A stretch of 5,439 nt of DNA from contig JAUSIA010000288.1 of assembly GCA_030648225.1 (NCBI GenBank), positions 1-5,439 of the forward strand, given 5' to 3'. This document shows positions 1 through 5,439 of the stretch, piece after piece. This DNA comes from Ignavibacteria bacterium (lineage in GTDB: Bacteria > Bacteroidota > Ignavibacteria > Ignavibacteriales > Ignavibacteriaceae). The first letter of the stretch is position 1. Every line of letters starts with the position of its first letter. The translations under genes were made by a program, and so were the position numbers. Under the pieces are notes generated by a model. It had not been told where the DNA came from, did not search any database, and saw only the letters and a program-made list of their open reading frames with translations.

Positions 1-558
1 ATAAAACTTACATTTAATAATGATGTTGATGAGACTTCCGCAACTGCAAAAGAAAATTATTTATTTGAACCTGTGAATCACGTTTCTGGTGTTGAGATAG
101 ATAACTCAAATAAAAAAGTAATATATCTTAACCTTGATGGAAAAAGACCGATAGGTTCAATCGGCAGGGAATACAGGTTGAGAGTTGTTAATCTTAAATC
201 ATCTCAAGAGACTGGAAGTTTAGCAATTAATTCAGGTGCAGGCAGTTATGTTGTGCTAACCTCTTTTGCTAAGGATCTTTCAGATGTTTATGTTTATCCA
301 AATCCTGCAAATATAGAAAGAGGAATAGTTACATTTGCGAACCTTCCAAAACGGGCAAAGATAATAATCTTCAGTTTGAATGGTGAAAAAATTAATGAGA
401 TTGAAGAAACCGATGGTAATGGCGGTGTTGATTTCAAATTGAGTGATCAAACCGGTGAGACACTTGGCTCCGGAGTATATATTTATAGGATTGTGATGCT
501 CGATGATTCAAATAATGAAGTAGAGGAGAAAATTGGCAAGTTTGCTGTAATAAAATAG
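1..558 (+). CDS. C-terminal part of a secreted protein with a T9SS type A sorting domain (5' end outside window)
   Basis: The frame is open from the first base, so this is the last 185 residues of a longer protein. Visible residues 1-66 resemble the end of a bacterial Ig-like (Big_5/SbsA type) beta-sandwich: an LTFNNDVD start, then NYLF, then alternating hydrophobic strands. About residue 98 to the end matches a type IX secretion C-terminal sorting domain: the YPNP motif at 99-102, a strand with IIIFSLNGEKI, a GSGVYIYRI segment and a terminal GKFAVIK. In known T9SS cargo this domain directs passage across the outer membrane and is usually cleaved or anchored, so the protein is inferred to be exported through Sec and then T9SS. 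The catalytic or adhesive part lies upstream and its role cannot be told. A GTG at 73 is an in-frame valine inside the Ig-like domain, not a credible start. The stop TAG is directly followed by the ATG of the next gene. Confidence 0.88.
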   Translation: MKLTFNNDVDETSATAKENYLFEPVNHVSGVEIDNSNKKVIYLNLDGKRPIGSIGREYRLRVVNLKSSQETGSLAINSGAGSYVVLTSFAKDLSDVYVYPNPANIERGIVTFANLPKRAKIIIFSLNGEKINEIEETDGNGGVDFKLSDQTGETLGSGVYIYRIVMLDDSNNEVEEKIGKFAVIK

Positions 559-1128
559 ATGTTTAGTAACAGTAAAACATTTACTATTTCCAATCTTCTA
601 AGCTTAGTCCGACTTCTGTCAGCCGTTCCCTTGTGGTTTTTATTCGATGACCTGGATAATTTAAATACCCGTTTCACTATCCTGGGATTTGCATTTCTGG
701 GCATAGCAACTGATTATCTTGATGGTTATCTTGCAAGAAAGTATGACCAGGTATCGGAAGTCGGTAAGATATTAGATCCGATTGCCGACAAAGTTTTAAT
801 CGGTGTTGTGGTAATAAAATTGTTCATACTGGATGAAATACCCCAATATTTTTTCTATATGGTGATAGGAAGAGATCTTCTGATTTTTATTGGAGGTATA
901 ATACTTTCAGCAAGGATTGGAAAGGTTCTTCCATCCAATATGATTGGTAAAATAACAGTTACTGTACTTTCATTATTATTAATTTTAGTTATAATACAAA
1001 TTGATAAAAGCAGTTTGATTTTTCAGTCAGTTTATTTCAGCACATTAATTCTAATTATTGTTTCTTTTATTACCTATTTAATAAGAGCATTTGAATTTAT
1101 AAATAAGAAGAACTATGAGTCTGTTTGA
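559..1128 (+). CDS. pgsA: CDP-alcohol phosphatidyltransferase, probably CDP-diacylglycerol-glycerol-3-phosphate phosphatidyltransferase (PgsA-like)
   Basis: This is an integral inner-membrane enzyme of phospholipid synthesis. The family transfers a phosphatidyl group from CDP-diacylglycerol to an alcohol; for PgsA that is glycerol 3-phosphate, on the route to phosphatidylglycerol. The full signature D-x2-DG-x2-AR-x8-G-x3-D-x3-D is present: D52, D55, G56, A59, R60, G69, D73 and D77, the residues that bind metal and CDP. The N-terminus (TISNLLSLVRLL) is PgsA-like, and about six hydrophobic segments fit the fold (roughly 10-29, 38-52, 78-92, 97-118, 130-148, 152-175). The length of 189 residues is normal. 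The ATG abuts the preceding TAG and has no Shine-Dalgarno site close by (a GAGGAG at 523-528 is about 30 bases away), which suggests coupling to the upstream gene. The end overlaps ftsY by 14 bases. Substrate is not fixed by the motif: a eukaryote-type cardiolipin synthase or another CDP-alcohol transferase is possible. The family call is firm, the symbol less so. Confidence 0.85.
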   Translation: MFSNSKTFTISNLLSLVRLLSAVPLWFLFDDLDNLNTRFTILGFAFLGIATDYLDGYLARKYDQVSEVGKILDPIADKVLIGVVVIKLFILDEIPQYFFYMVIGRDLLIFIGGIILSARIGKVLPSNMIGKITVTVLSLLLILVIIQIDKSSLIFQSVYFSTLILIIVSFITYLIRAFEFINKKNYESV

Positions 1129-2053
1129 TAATATAAATTTTAAGAAACTTAAAGAAGGTCTGGCAAAAACCAGAACCAAATTAATTAATTCAATTACTGA
1201 AACAGTAAGTGGTAAAGCAGTAATAGATAATGCAACTCTTGATGAGATAGAAGAAATTTTAATTACATCCGATATTGGATTTGATACCACAGAAATAATA
1301 ATTGGAAAAGCACGCAAAACATTAAAGGATGAGAAGGACCGTTCTGCAATTAATGTTGTCGAAACTGTTAAGAAGGAGTTATCTGAAGTTTTAAAAAGTA
1401 ATTATACTTCCAACGGAGATGATGTAAATAAATTTAAACCCTACATCATTCTGGTAGTAGGTGTAAATGGAGTAGGGAAGACAACTACAATAGGTAAGCT
1501 TGCTCATAACTTTAATAAAGCAGGATTAAAAGTTATAGTTGGTGCAGCAGATACATTCAGAGCTGCAGCAAATGAGCAGCTTGAAATCTGGGCTAACCGT
1601 GCCGGTGTTGAAATCTATCAGAAAGAAAAAGGAAGCGACCCCTCGTCAGTGGCATTTGATACAGTTAAAAAAGCTCAAAAAGAAAATTTTGATATTGTCC
1701 TGATTGATACCGCCGGGAGGCTTCATAATAAAACACATCTTATGGATGAACTTGGTAAGATTAAAAGAGTTTTAGCAAAAGTTATTCCGTATGCTCCCAA
1801 TGAAACCCTATTGGTTCTTGATGGTACAACAGGTCAGAATGCTGTATTTCAAGCTGAAGAATTCAGAAAAGTTACAGACATAACAGGTTTAATAATAACC
1901 AAGCTGGATGGAACCGCCAAAGGTGGAGTTGTGTTTCAAATAAGTTCTAAACTTAAAATACCTGTTAAATATATAGGTGTTGGTGAAACTATTGATGACC
2001 TTCAGACTTTTGATCCTGATTTATTTGTATCAGCTTTATTTGAGACGAGCTAA
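1115..2053 (+). CDS. ftsY: Signal recognition particle receptor FtsY
   Basis: FtsY is the membrane-associated SRP GTPase that docks ribosome-nascent-chain complexes carrying Ffh onto the Sec translocon. The N domain (about 1-100) opens with the family's basic amphipathic helix (FKKLKEGLAKTRTKL) followed by the LDEIEEILITSDIG helix region. The G domain shows all GTPase elements in order: P-loop GVNGVGKTT at 116-124, the DTFRAAANEQL segment at 146-156, DTAGR at 198-202, TKLD at 262-265 and the closing GG at 270-271. The GVGETIDDLQTFDPDLFV end at about 288-305 is typical of FtsY, and the acidic-basic start separates it from Ffh, which would also carry a methionine-rich M domain. At 312 residues it lacks the long acidic A domain of the E. 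coli protein, as in many bacteria. The ATG lies inside the end of pgsA, behind only a weak purine-rich stretch (AAGAAG), so coupled translation is likely. Confidence 0.96.
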   Translation: MSLFDNINFKKLKEGLAKTRTKLINSITETVSGKAVIDNATLDEIEEILITSDIGFDTTEIIIGKARKTLKDEKDRSAINVVETVKKELSEVLKSNYTSNGDDVNKFKPYIILVVGVNGVGKTTTIGKLAHNFNKAGLKVIVGAADTFRAAANEQLEIWANRAGVEIYQKEKGSDPSSVAFDTVKKAQKENFDIVLIDTAGRLHNKTHLMDELGKIKRVLAKVIPYAPNETLLVLDGTTGQNAVFQAEEFRKVTDITGLIITKLDGTAKGGVVFQISSKLKIPVKYIGVGETIDDLQTFDPDLFVSALFETS

Positions 2054-2149
2054 AAAACAAAAATATGAATGAAAAAGCCCAGGACTTAGAGTAATTGATT
2101 CCCCATGAACAAAAAAGAAGAAAAGACATTTCCAAAATTGCAGGCGAGT

Positions 2150-2161
2150 ACTTTTAAAAGT
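2150..2161. repeat. 12-bp perfect palindrome (ACTTTTAAAAGT)
   Basis: The sequence equals its own reverse complement. It lies in the convergent spacer between ftsY and the dehydrogenase gene. As RNA it could form only a weak AU-rich stem, so a terminator role is doubtful. In such AT-rich DNA a palindrome of this length can arise by chance. Confidence 0.4.
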
Positions 2162-2188
2162 TATTACCTACTTTATAGCTAAGTTTAC

Positions 2189-2202
2189 ATAATATATATT
2201 AT
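2189..2202. repeat. 14-bp perfect AT palindrome (ATAATATATATTAT)
   Basis: This is a perfect self-complementary run made only of A and T, 25 bases beyond the dehydrogenase stop in that gene's direction. Its position between two convergent genes would suit a bidirectional end signal, but it has no G-C pairs and no adjoining T-run, so the role is unproven. Confidence 0.4.
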
Positions 2203-2226
2203 CGGACAAGAATTGAATTATAATAA

Positions 2227-3075
2227 CTAATACTTATAGAATCCTTCTCCAGACTTTCTACCAAGCTTACCTGCAGCAACCATCTTCTTTAATAAAGGAC
2301 AAGGTCTATATTTAGGATCGTTAAAACCATTATATAATACTTCCATTATTGCCAGGCATACATCAAGTCCTATAAAATCAGCAAGCGTTAATGGTCCCAT
2401 CGGATGATTCATTCCCAGTTTCATTACAGTATCAATACTCTCAATTGATGCCACACCTTCCATTAAAGTAAATATCGCTTCATTTATCATCGGCATCAGG
2501 ATGCGGTTAGATACAAAACCAGGATAATCATGAACCTCAACAGGAACCTTTTCAAGCTTTGAAGTGAGATCTTTTATTTGCTTGAATGTTTCATCACTTG
2601 TGGAATACCCCCTGATAATCTCAACTAACTTCATAACAGGAACCGGATTCATAAAGTGCATACCTATAAATTTATCCGGTCTACCTGTCATTGAAAGTTC
2701 GGTGATTGATATAGAAGATGTGTTAGAAGCAAATATAGAATCCGATTTAACTATATCATTAAGCTTATTGAATATATTTAACTTAGCTACTTTATTTTCA
2801 TAGATAGCTTCGATAATTAAATCCGAATCAGATGGAGTGTTTTCTATGCCGGTTATAGGTTTGATTCTTTTTAAGGTATTTGATTTATCGTCTTCAGTTA
2901 TAGTATTCTTTTTAATTTGTCTATCCAGATTAGATGAAATTGTTTTAAAAGCTTTGTCAGCTAACTCTTCATTCATTTCTATAAGATTAACATCAAAATC
3001 TTTCATTGCAAAAACATGTACAATTCCATTACCCATAGTTCCACCGCCAATAACAGATATCTTATTAATCTCCAT
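2227..3075 (-). CDS. hbd: 3-hydroxybutyryl-CoA dehydrogenase (3-hydroxyacyl-CoA dehydrogenase family)
   Basis: This cytosolic enzyme interconverts acetoacetyl-CoA and (S)-3-hydroxybutyryl-CoA using NAD(P)H. The N-terminal Rossmann domain shows VIGGGTMG with the GxGxxG glycines at 10, 12 and 15. By alignment from memory to the human mitochondrial enzyme, the active-site residues are present: S120 in SNTSS, H140 in GMHFMNP, E152 in KLVEII and N190 in GFVSNRI. The C-terminal dimerisation domain carries MNHPMGPLTLADFIGLD and the usual GRKSGEGFYKY end. The 282-residue length is standard for stand-alone Hbd/PaaH-type enzymes. The ATG is fixed by a perfect AAGGAG six bases upstream. It follows the thiolase gene by 10 bases in the same direction, so the two act in sequence and are probably co-transcribed. 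Whether they make reduced C4 compounds or degrade acyl-CoAs cannot be settled here. Hbd, PaaH, MmgB and FadB2 names apply to close relatives; the family is certain, the exact physiological name is not. Confidence 0.94.
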   Translation of the reverse strand: MEINKISVIGGGTMGNGIVHVFAMKDFDVNLIEMNEELADKAFKTISSNLDRQIKKNTITEDDKSNTLKRIKPITGIENTPSDSDLIIEAIYENKVAKLNIFNKLNDIVKSDSIFASNTSSISITELSMTGRPDKFIGMHFMNPVPVMKLVEIIRGYSTSDETFKQIKDLTSKLEKVPVEVHDYPGFVSNRILMPMINEAIFTLMEGVASIESIDTVMKLGMNHPMGPLTLADFIGLDVCLAIMEVLYNGFNDPKYRPCPLLKKMVAAGKLGRKSGEGFYKY

Positions 3076-3081
3076 AGATAT

Positions 3082-3087
3082 CTCCTT
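3082..3087 (-). promoter_or_regulatory. Strong Shine-Dalgarno site (AAGGAG) of the dehydrogenase gene
   Basis: On the minus strand AAGGAG lies six bases before the ATG at 3075. Its first two A bases are also the last two of the thiolase TAA stop (3088-3086). It fixes the start and implies that ribosomes ending on the thiolase can begin the dehydrogenase. Confidence 0.85.
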
Positions 3088-4264
3088 ATTTATAATTTTT
3101 TATAATCAAAGCTGAAGCTTCACCACCACCAATACAAAGTGAAGCTAATCCGTATTGTACATTCTGGCGTTTCACCTCATGAATCAATGTAACCAGAATG
3201 CGTGCTCCGCTTGCCCCAATAGGATGTCCTAAAGCAACCGCACCACCATTTACATTAATTTTATTTGCATCTAAACCAAGTAACTGATTAACAGCCAATG
3301 AAACAACAGCAAATGCTTCATTGATTTCAAATAAACCAATATCATCTTTATTTAATCCTTCTTTCTTTAATACTTTTGAAATAGCATCAGCAGGTGCTGT
3401 TGTAAATTCGATTGGAGCTTTCGCCGAAGAACTCTGGGCAACTATTTCTACTAAAGGGGTTAAACCCAACTCTTTTGCTTTCTCTTCAGTGGTAACAATT
3501 AAAGCAGCAGCACCATCATTAATGCTTGAAGCATTGGCAGCTGTTACAATACCTTCTTTCTCAAAAGCAGGTCTTAATGAAGGAATCTTATCAAATCTAA
3601 CCTTATACGGTTCTTCATCTTTATCAACCTCTGAATCCCCTGCTTTATTATTCACAACAATCTTTTCAATTTCATTATTGAACTTACCATTTTTTTGTGC
3701 ATCAATTGCTTTTTGATACGACTTAATTGCAAATTCATCAAGTTGTTCCCTGGTAAAAGAAAATTTCCTTGCACAATCTTCAGCACAACTACCCATATGA
3801 ATATTATTATAAACATCCCACAATCCATCAAGAATCATTGAATCTATTATCTCACCATTTCCTAATCTATAACCATTTCTGGCTTTAGGAAGAACATAAG
3901 GTGCATTACTCATACTCTCCTGCCCCCCTGCTATTATTATCTCAGCATCTCCTGCCAAAATCGCTTGTTGAGCCAGCATTACTGCTTTTAATCCGCTGCC
4001 ACACATTTTATTTATTGTCATACATTCTATTTTATTAGGTAAACCTGCAAATAAAGCCGCCTGACGTGCTGGGGACTGACCTTGACCACCGGTTAGAACA
4101 TTTCCAAATATAACTTCATTAATAATTCCAGGATCTATTTTGGATTCTTCAAGAACAGCTTTAATAGCAAAGCTGCCGAGTTGCGCAGCACTAAAAGAAG
4201 ATAAAGTTCCGTTAAAAGATCCTATGGGGGTTCTTTTAGCATTTGTAATTACAATCTTTTTCAT
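3086..4264 (-). CDS. Acetyl-CoA C-acetyltransferase (biosynthetic-type thiolase)
   Basis: This thiolase reversibly condenses two acetyl-CoA into acetoacetyl-CoA, or acts in the thiolytic direction. It starts with the family opening IVITNAKRTPIGSFNG. The nucleophilic cysteine is C88 in NKMCGSGLKA; NEAF at 315-318 and H347 in GGAVALGHPIGASGAR supply the oxyanion and base residues; the second catalytic cysteine is C377 in SLCIGGGEASA. The 392-residue length equals the usual bacterial AtoB/PhaA/ThlA size, and the spacing of C88, H347 and C377 agrees to within one residue with the Zoogloea enzyme (89, 348, 378). ATG at 4264 is the natural start; only a weak CAGG precedes it. The 82-base gap after the delta' gene is long enough for its own promoter, and a perfect inverted repeat sits against the start codon. 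It shares an operon with the downstream dehydrogenase. Chain-length preference cannot be read from the sequence, so atoB, phaA, thlA or fadA-like use all remain possible. Confidence 0.94.
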   Translation of the reverse strand: MKKIVITNAKRTPIGSFNGTLSSFSAAQLGSFAIKAVLEESKIDPGIINEVIFGNVLTGGQGQSPARQAALFAGLPNKIECMTINKMCGSGLKAVMLAQQAILAGDAEIIIAGGQESMSNAPYVLPKARNGYRLGNGEIIDSMILDGLWDVYNNIHMGSCAEDCARKFSFTREQLDEFAIKSYQKAIDAQKNGKFNNEIEKIVVNNKAGDSEVDKDEEPYKVRFDKIPSLRPAFEKEGIVTAANASSINDGAAALIVTTEEKAKELGLTPLVEIVAQSSSAKAPIEFTTAPADAISKVLKKEGLNKDDIGLFEINEAFAVVSLAVNQLLGLDANKINVNGGAVALGHPIGASGARILVTLIHEVKRQNVQYGLASLCIGGGEASALIIKNYK

Positions 4265-4346
4265 TTTTAAACCTGTTTAAATAAAATATAAATTCATTGT
4301 TATAAAGTTAAATAAATTGAATTAAAGAATCAGAATTTAGGAGAGC
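4265..4346 (-). promoter_or_regulatory. Intergenic leader of the thiolase-dehydrogenase pair
   Basis: These 82 bases separate the delta' stop from the thiolase start. They are very AT-rich. On the minus strand TTTAAC, 16 bases and TATATT could be read as -35 and -10 elements, but the match is weak and no better than expected in such composition. No GC-rich terminator hairpin follows the delta' gene, so read-through from it is equally possible. Confidence 0.25.
4266..4281. repeat. 16-bp inverted repeat next to the thiolase start codon
   Basis: On the plus strand TTTAAAC-CT-GTTTAAA is a perfect inverted repeat with 7-base arms and a 2-base centre. It ends one base before the thiolase ATG (4264) and contains the only purine-rich (CAGG) ribosome-binding candidate. 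Its symmetry suits a dimeric repressor operator, or a weak RNA stem over the ribosome site. No regulator is seen in the window, and AT-rich chance symmetry is possible. Confidence 0.45.
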
Positions 4347-5439
4347 TTATTTGCTTATCCTGTTTGTTAAAGATGCCAATTCAAAAACAAGATTTAAGCA
4401 AATAACATTGAGGTTAATATTATTTCTAATGACAGAAGACAAATAATCAAGCTTTTTTATCACTTCATTCAATTCAATATCCGGGAATTTTGAATTAAAC
4501 TTTATTATTGTTTCCAGATGAGTGTTAAAGTAAAAATCATTCACATTTATTCTATGTTTTAAAATGTCATTCAGCCAGGAAATTATCATTTTTATTAAAA
4601 GCTTTATTGAGCCGGCGTCATTTTCTGATAAGTATGGATTTAATTCATTGAATGCAGAATTAAATTTTCCTCCCAATGAATACCTCATAAAAGATATTGT
4701 CTTTTCCTTTAAATTCTCAAAATCATTTTCTATTAATTCAATTGCTTTGGTAACAGAGCCATCGGAAAAAGGTGAAACATCAACTGCGATTTTCTCAGGG
4801 ATATCAAAACATTCCATCAATACCCTACAGATGTGTTCATTCTTTAATGGTTGTAAATTGACTCTCCAGCAGCGGGACTTTATAGTTTCTCTTAATAAAT
4901 CGGGGTATGGAGTTAATAAAATAAATATTACACCTTCAGGAGGTTCTTCAAGATTTTTTAACAAAGCGTTCTGCGATTCTTCATTCATCAAGTGTGCATC
5001 AGAAATAAGAATGAACCTGTATTTTATATCTGAATAATTCAGCGATAAGAATTTTCCAATTTCCCTGATGCTGCTGATTTTGATTATGTTAGCCCGGTTC
5101 AAAGAAATTTTATAGTAGGGATTTTTAATTTTTTTCTCAAGTTCAGATTTTAATTCCAGGATTTCGTCCGGATTAAATTTTTCAATGGGACCACTTGTAT
5201 CGGTTTCATTCTTTCCTCTTGGAAGGGGTATTACATACTTAATAAATGGTTCGGTTAGGTTTGTAATCTGGTTATTTACAAATGAAGATTTTTCGGGAAA
5301 ATTTTGAGAATTCAGAAGTTGTGCGAAACGAAGAGAAAGAAAATACTTTCCTACTCCATCAGGTCCATTAAATAAAAAAGCATGTGGTATTCTCGAAGAA
5401 ATTATTAGTTGTGATAGGATTTCTTTTGCCGGTTCCTGA
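4347..5439 (-). CDS. holB: DNA polymerase III subunit delta' (HolB-like clamp-loader subunit), N-terminal few residues outside window
   Basis: Delta' is part of the clamp loader that places the sliding clamp on primed DNA. The frame is open from the window edge (first full codon at 5438) to TAA at 4347, giving 363 visible residues. It begins QEPAKEIL, normally preceded by only about eight residues, so the gene is nearly complete. In visible numbering: SSRIPHAFLF at 14-23, a Walker A-like GPDGVGKY at 25-32, a Walker B-region ILISDAHLMN at 143-152, NALLKNLEEPPEG at 157-169, and the SRC motif of clamp-loader subunits at 188-190. The C-terminal part, about 210-363, is helical and poorly conserved, as in the family. 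The P-loop has Y32 where Ser or Thr is usual. No cysteine cluster of the zinc module lies between the P-loop and Walker B; a charged insert of about 65 residues with PLPRGK (71-76) stands there. A TTG at 5102 is an internal leucine codon, not the start. DnaX is excluded by size, missing zinc cysteines and altered motifs. Confidence 0.88.
   Translation of the reverse strand, partial: QEPAKEILSQLIISSRIPHAFLFNGPDGVGKYFLSLRFAQLLNSQNFPEKSSFVNNQITNLTEPFIKYVIPLPRGKNETDTSGPIEKFNPDEILELKSELEKKIKNPYYKISLNRANIIKISSIREIGKFLSLNYSDIKYRFILISDAHLMNEESQNALLKNLEEPPEGVIFILLTPYPDLLRETIKSRCWRVNLQPLKNEHICRVLMECFDIPEKIAVDVSPFSDGSVTKAIELIENDFENLKEKTISFMRYSLGGKFNSAFNELNPYLSENDAGSIKLLIKMIISWLNDILKHRINVNDFYFNTHLETIIKFNSKFPDIELNEVIKKLDYLSSVIRNNINLNVICLNLVFELASLTNRISK

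Larger units (their letters stand above)
2054..2226. other. Convergent intergenic spacer
   Basis: This 173-base stretch lies between the stop of ftsY and the stop of the dehydrogenase on the other strand. No promoter is needed here and none is obvious. I see no GC-rich hairpin followed by a T-run on either strand, so transcription end sites cannot be assigned. It holds two perfect AT-rich palindromes (listed separately) and short plus-strand reading frames, for example 2065-2094 (9 residues) and 2105-2182 (25 residues), with no recognisable product. It may contain decayed coding sequence, but that is only a suspicion. Confidence 0.6.

Noticed and set aside
73..75. GTG as the start of the first gene
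   Set aside because: The frame is open from base 1 and the preceding residues continue an Ig-like domain, so this is an internal valine of a truncated gene.
483..704. Minus-strand open frame spanning the junction of the cargo gene and pgsA
   Set aside because: It crosses two well-supported plus-strand genes and has no recognisable motif; likewise the minus-strand frame at 1078-1317 across the pgsA-ftsY junction.
2105..2182. Possible 25-residue small protein (MNKKEEKTFPKL start) in the convergent spacer
   Set aside because: There is no ribosome-binding site, no recognisable family or membrane/toxin character, and the AT-rich spacer readily gives such short frames.
2564..3115. Plus-strand open frames opposite the dehydrogenase
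   Set aside because: They are antisense shadows, low in complexity and without family motifs, while the minus-strand gene has all its catalytic motifs.
3321..3716. Plus-strand open frame opposite the thiolase
   Set aside because: It is an antisense shadow of a strongly conserved enzyme, with no credible start context.
4564..5037. Plus-strand open frame opposite the delta' gene
   Set aside because: The opposite strand carries the SRC, Walker B-region and LEEPP motifs in frame; this one has none.
5100..5102. TTG as the start of the delta' gene
   Set aside because: The upstream frame is open to the window edge and encodes the conserved N-terminal P-loop region.
1..5439. CRISPR array, tRNA/rRNA, insertion sequence, attachment site or a new defence system
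   Set aside because: No regularly spaced repeats, no transposase or integrase motifs and no RNA gene signatures were seen; all long genes belong to known housekeeping or metabolic families apart from the truncated cargo protein.

Overview
This is an AT-rich bacterial chromosomal window of ordinary, well-conserved genes. The best lineage guess is the Bacteroidota/Chlorobi/Ignavibacteria group. The first protein ends in a type IX secretion (T9SS) type A sorting domain, which is largely confined to that superphylum. One gene also has a perfect AAGGAG Shine-Dalgarno site, which is less typical of Bacteroidia and leans towards Ignavibacteria or Chlorobi relatives. The lineage is an inference from a few features.

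Layout: three plus-strand genes occupy the left (1-2053) and three minus-strand genes the right (5439-2227). They converge on a 173-base spacer (2054-2226). Left block: the C-terminal end of a secreted T9SS cargo protein; then, with no gap (TAG directly followed by ATG), a CDP-alcohol phosphatidyltransferase (PgsA-like); then, overlapping by 14 bases, ftsY, the signal recognition particle receptor. Right block, in transcription order: holB-like DNA polymerase III delta' (5' end off the window), an 82-base gap, an acetyl-CoA acetyltransferase (thiolase), a 10-base gap, and a 3-hydroxybutyryl-CoA dehydrogenase.

Working together: the thiolase and dehydrogenase catalyse consecutive interconversions (2 acetyl-CoA, acetoacetyl-CoA, 3-hydroxybutyryl-CoA) and their spacing indicates one operon. 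No enoyl-CoA hydratase, acyl-CoA dehydrogenase or PHB synthase is present to show the direction of flux. The left block loosely concerns the envelope: phospholipid synthesis, membrane targeting and an exported protein. The delta' gene is a replication gene with no evident link to its neighbours.

The main correction is to the delta' gene. A reading that begins at an internal TTG (5102) loses its Walker A region, whereas the frame is open to the window edge. I found no mobile element, CRISPR array, RNA gene or evident novel system. The points worth a second look are the non-canonical delta' protein (no zinc-module cysteines, a lineage-type insert, an altered P-loop), a perfect inverted repeat next to the thiolase start codon, and the convergent spacer.
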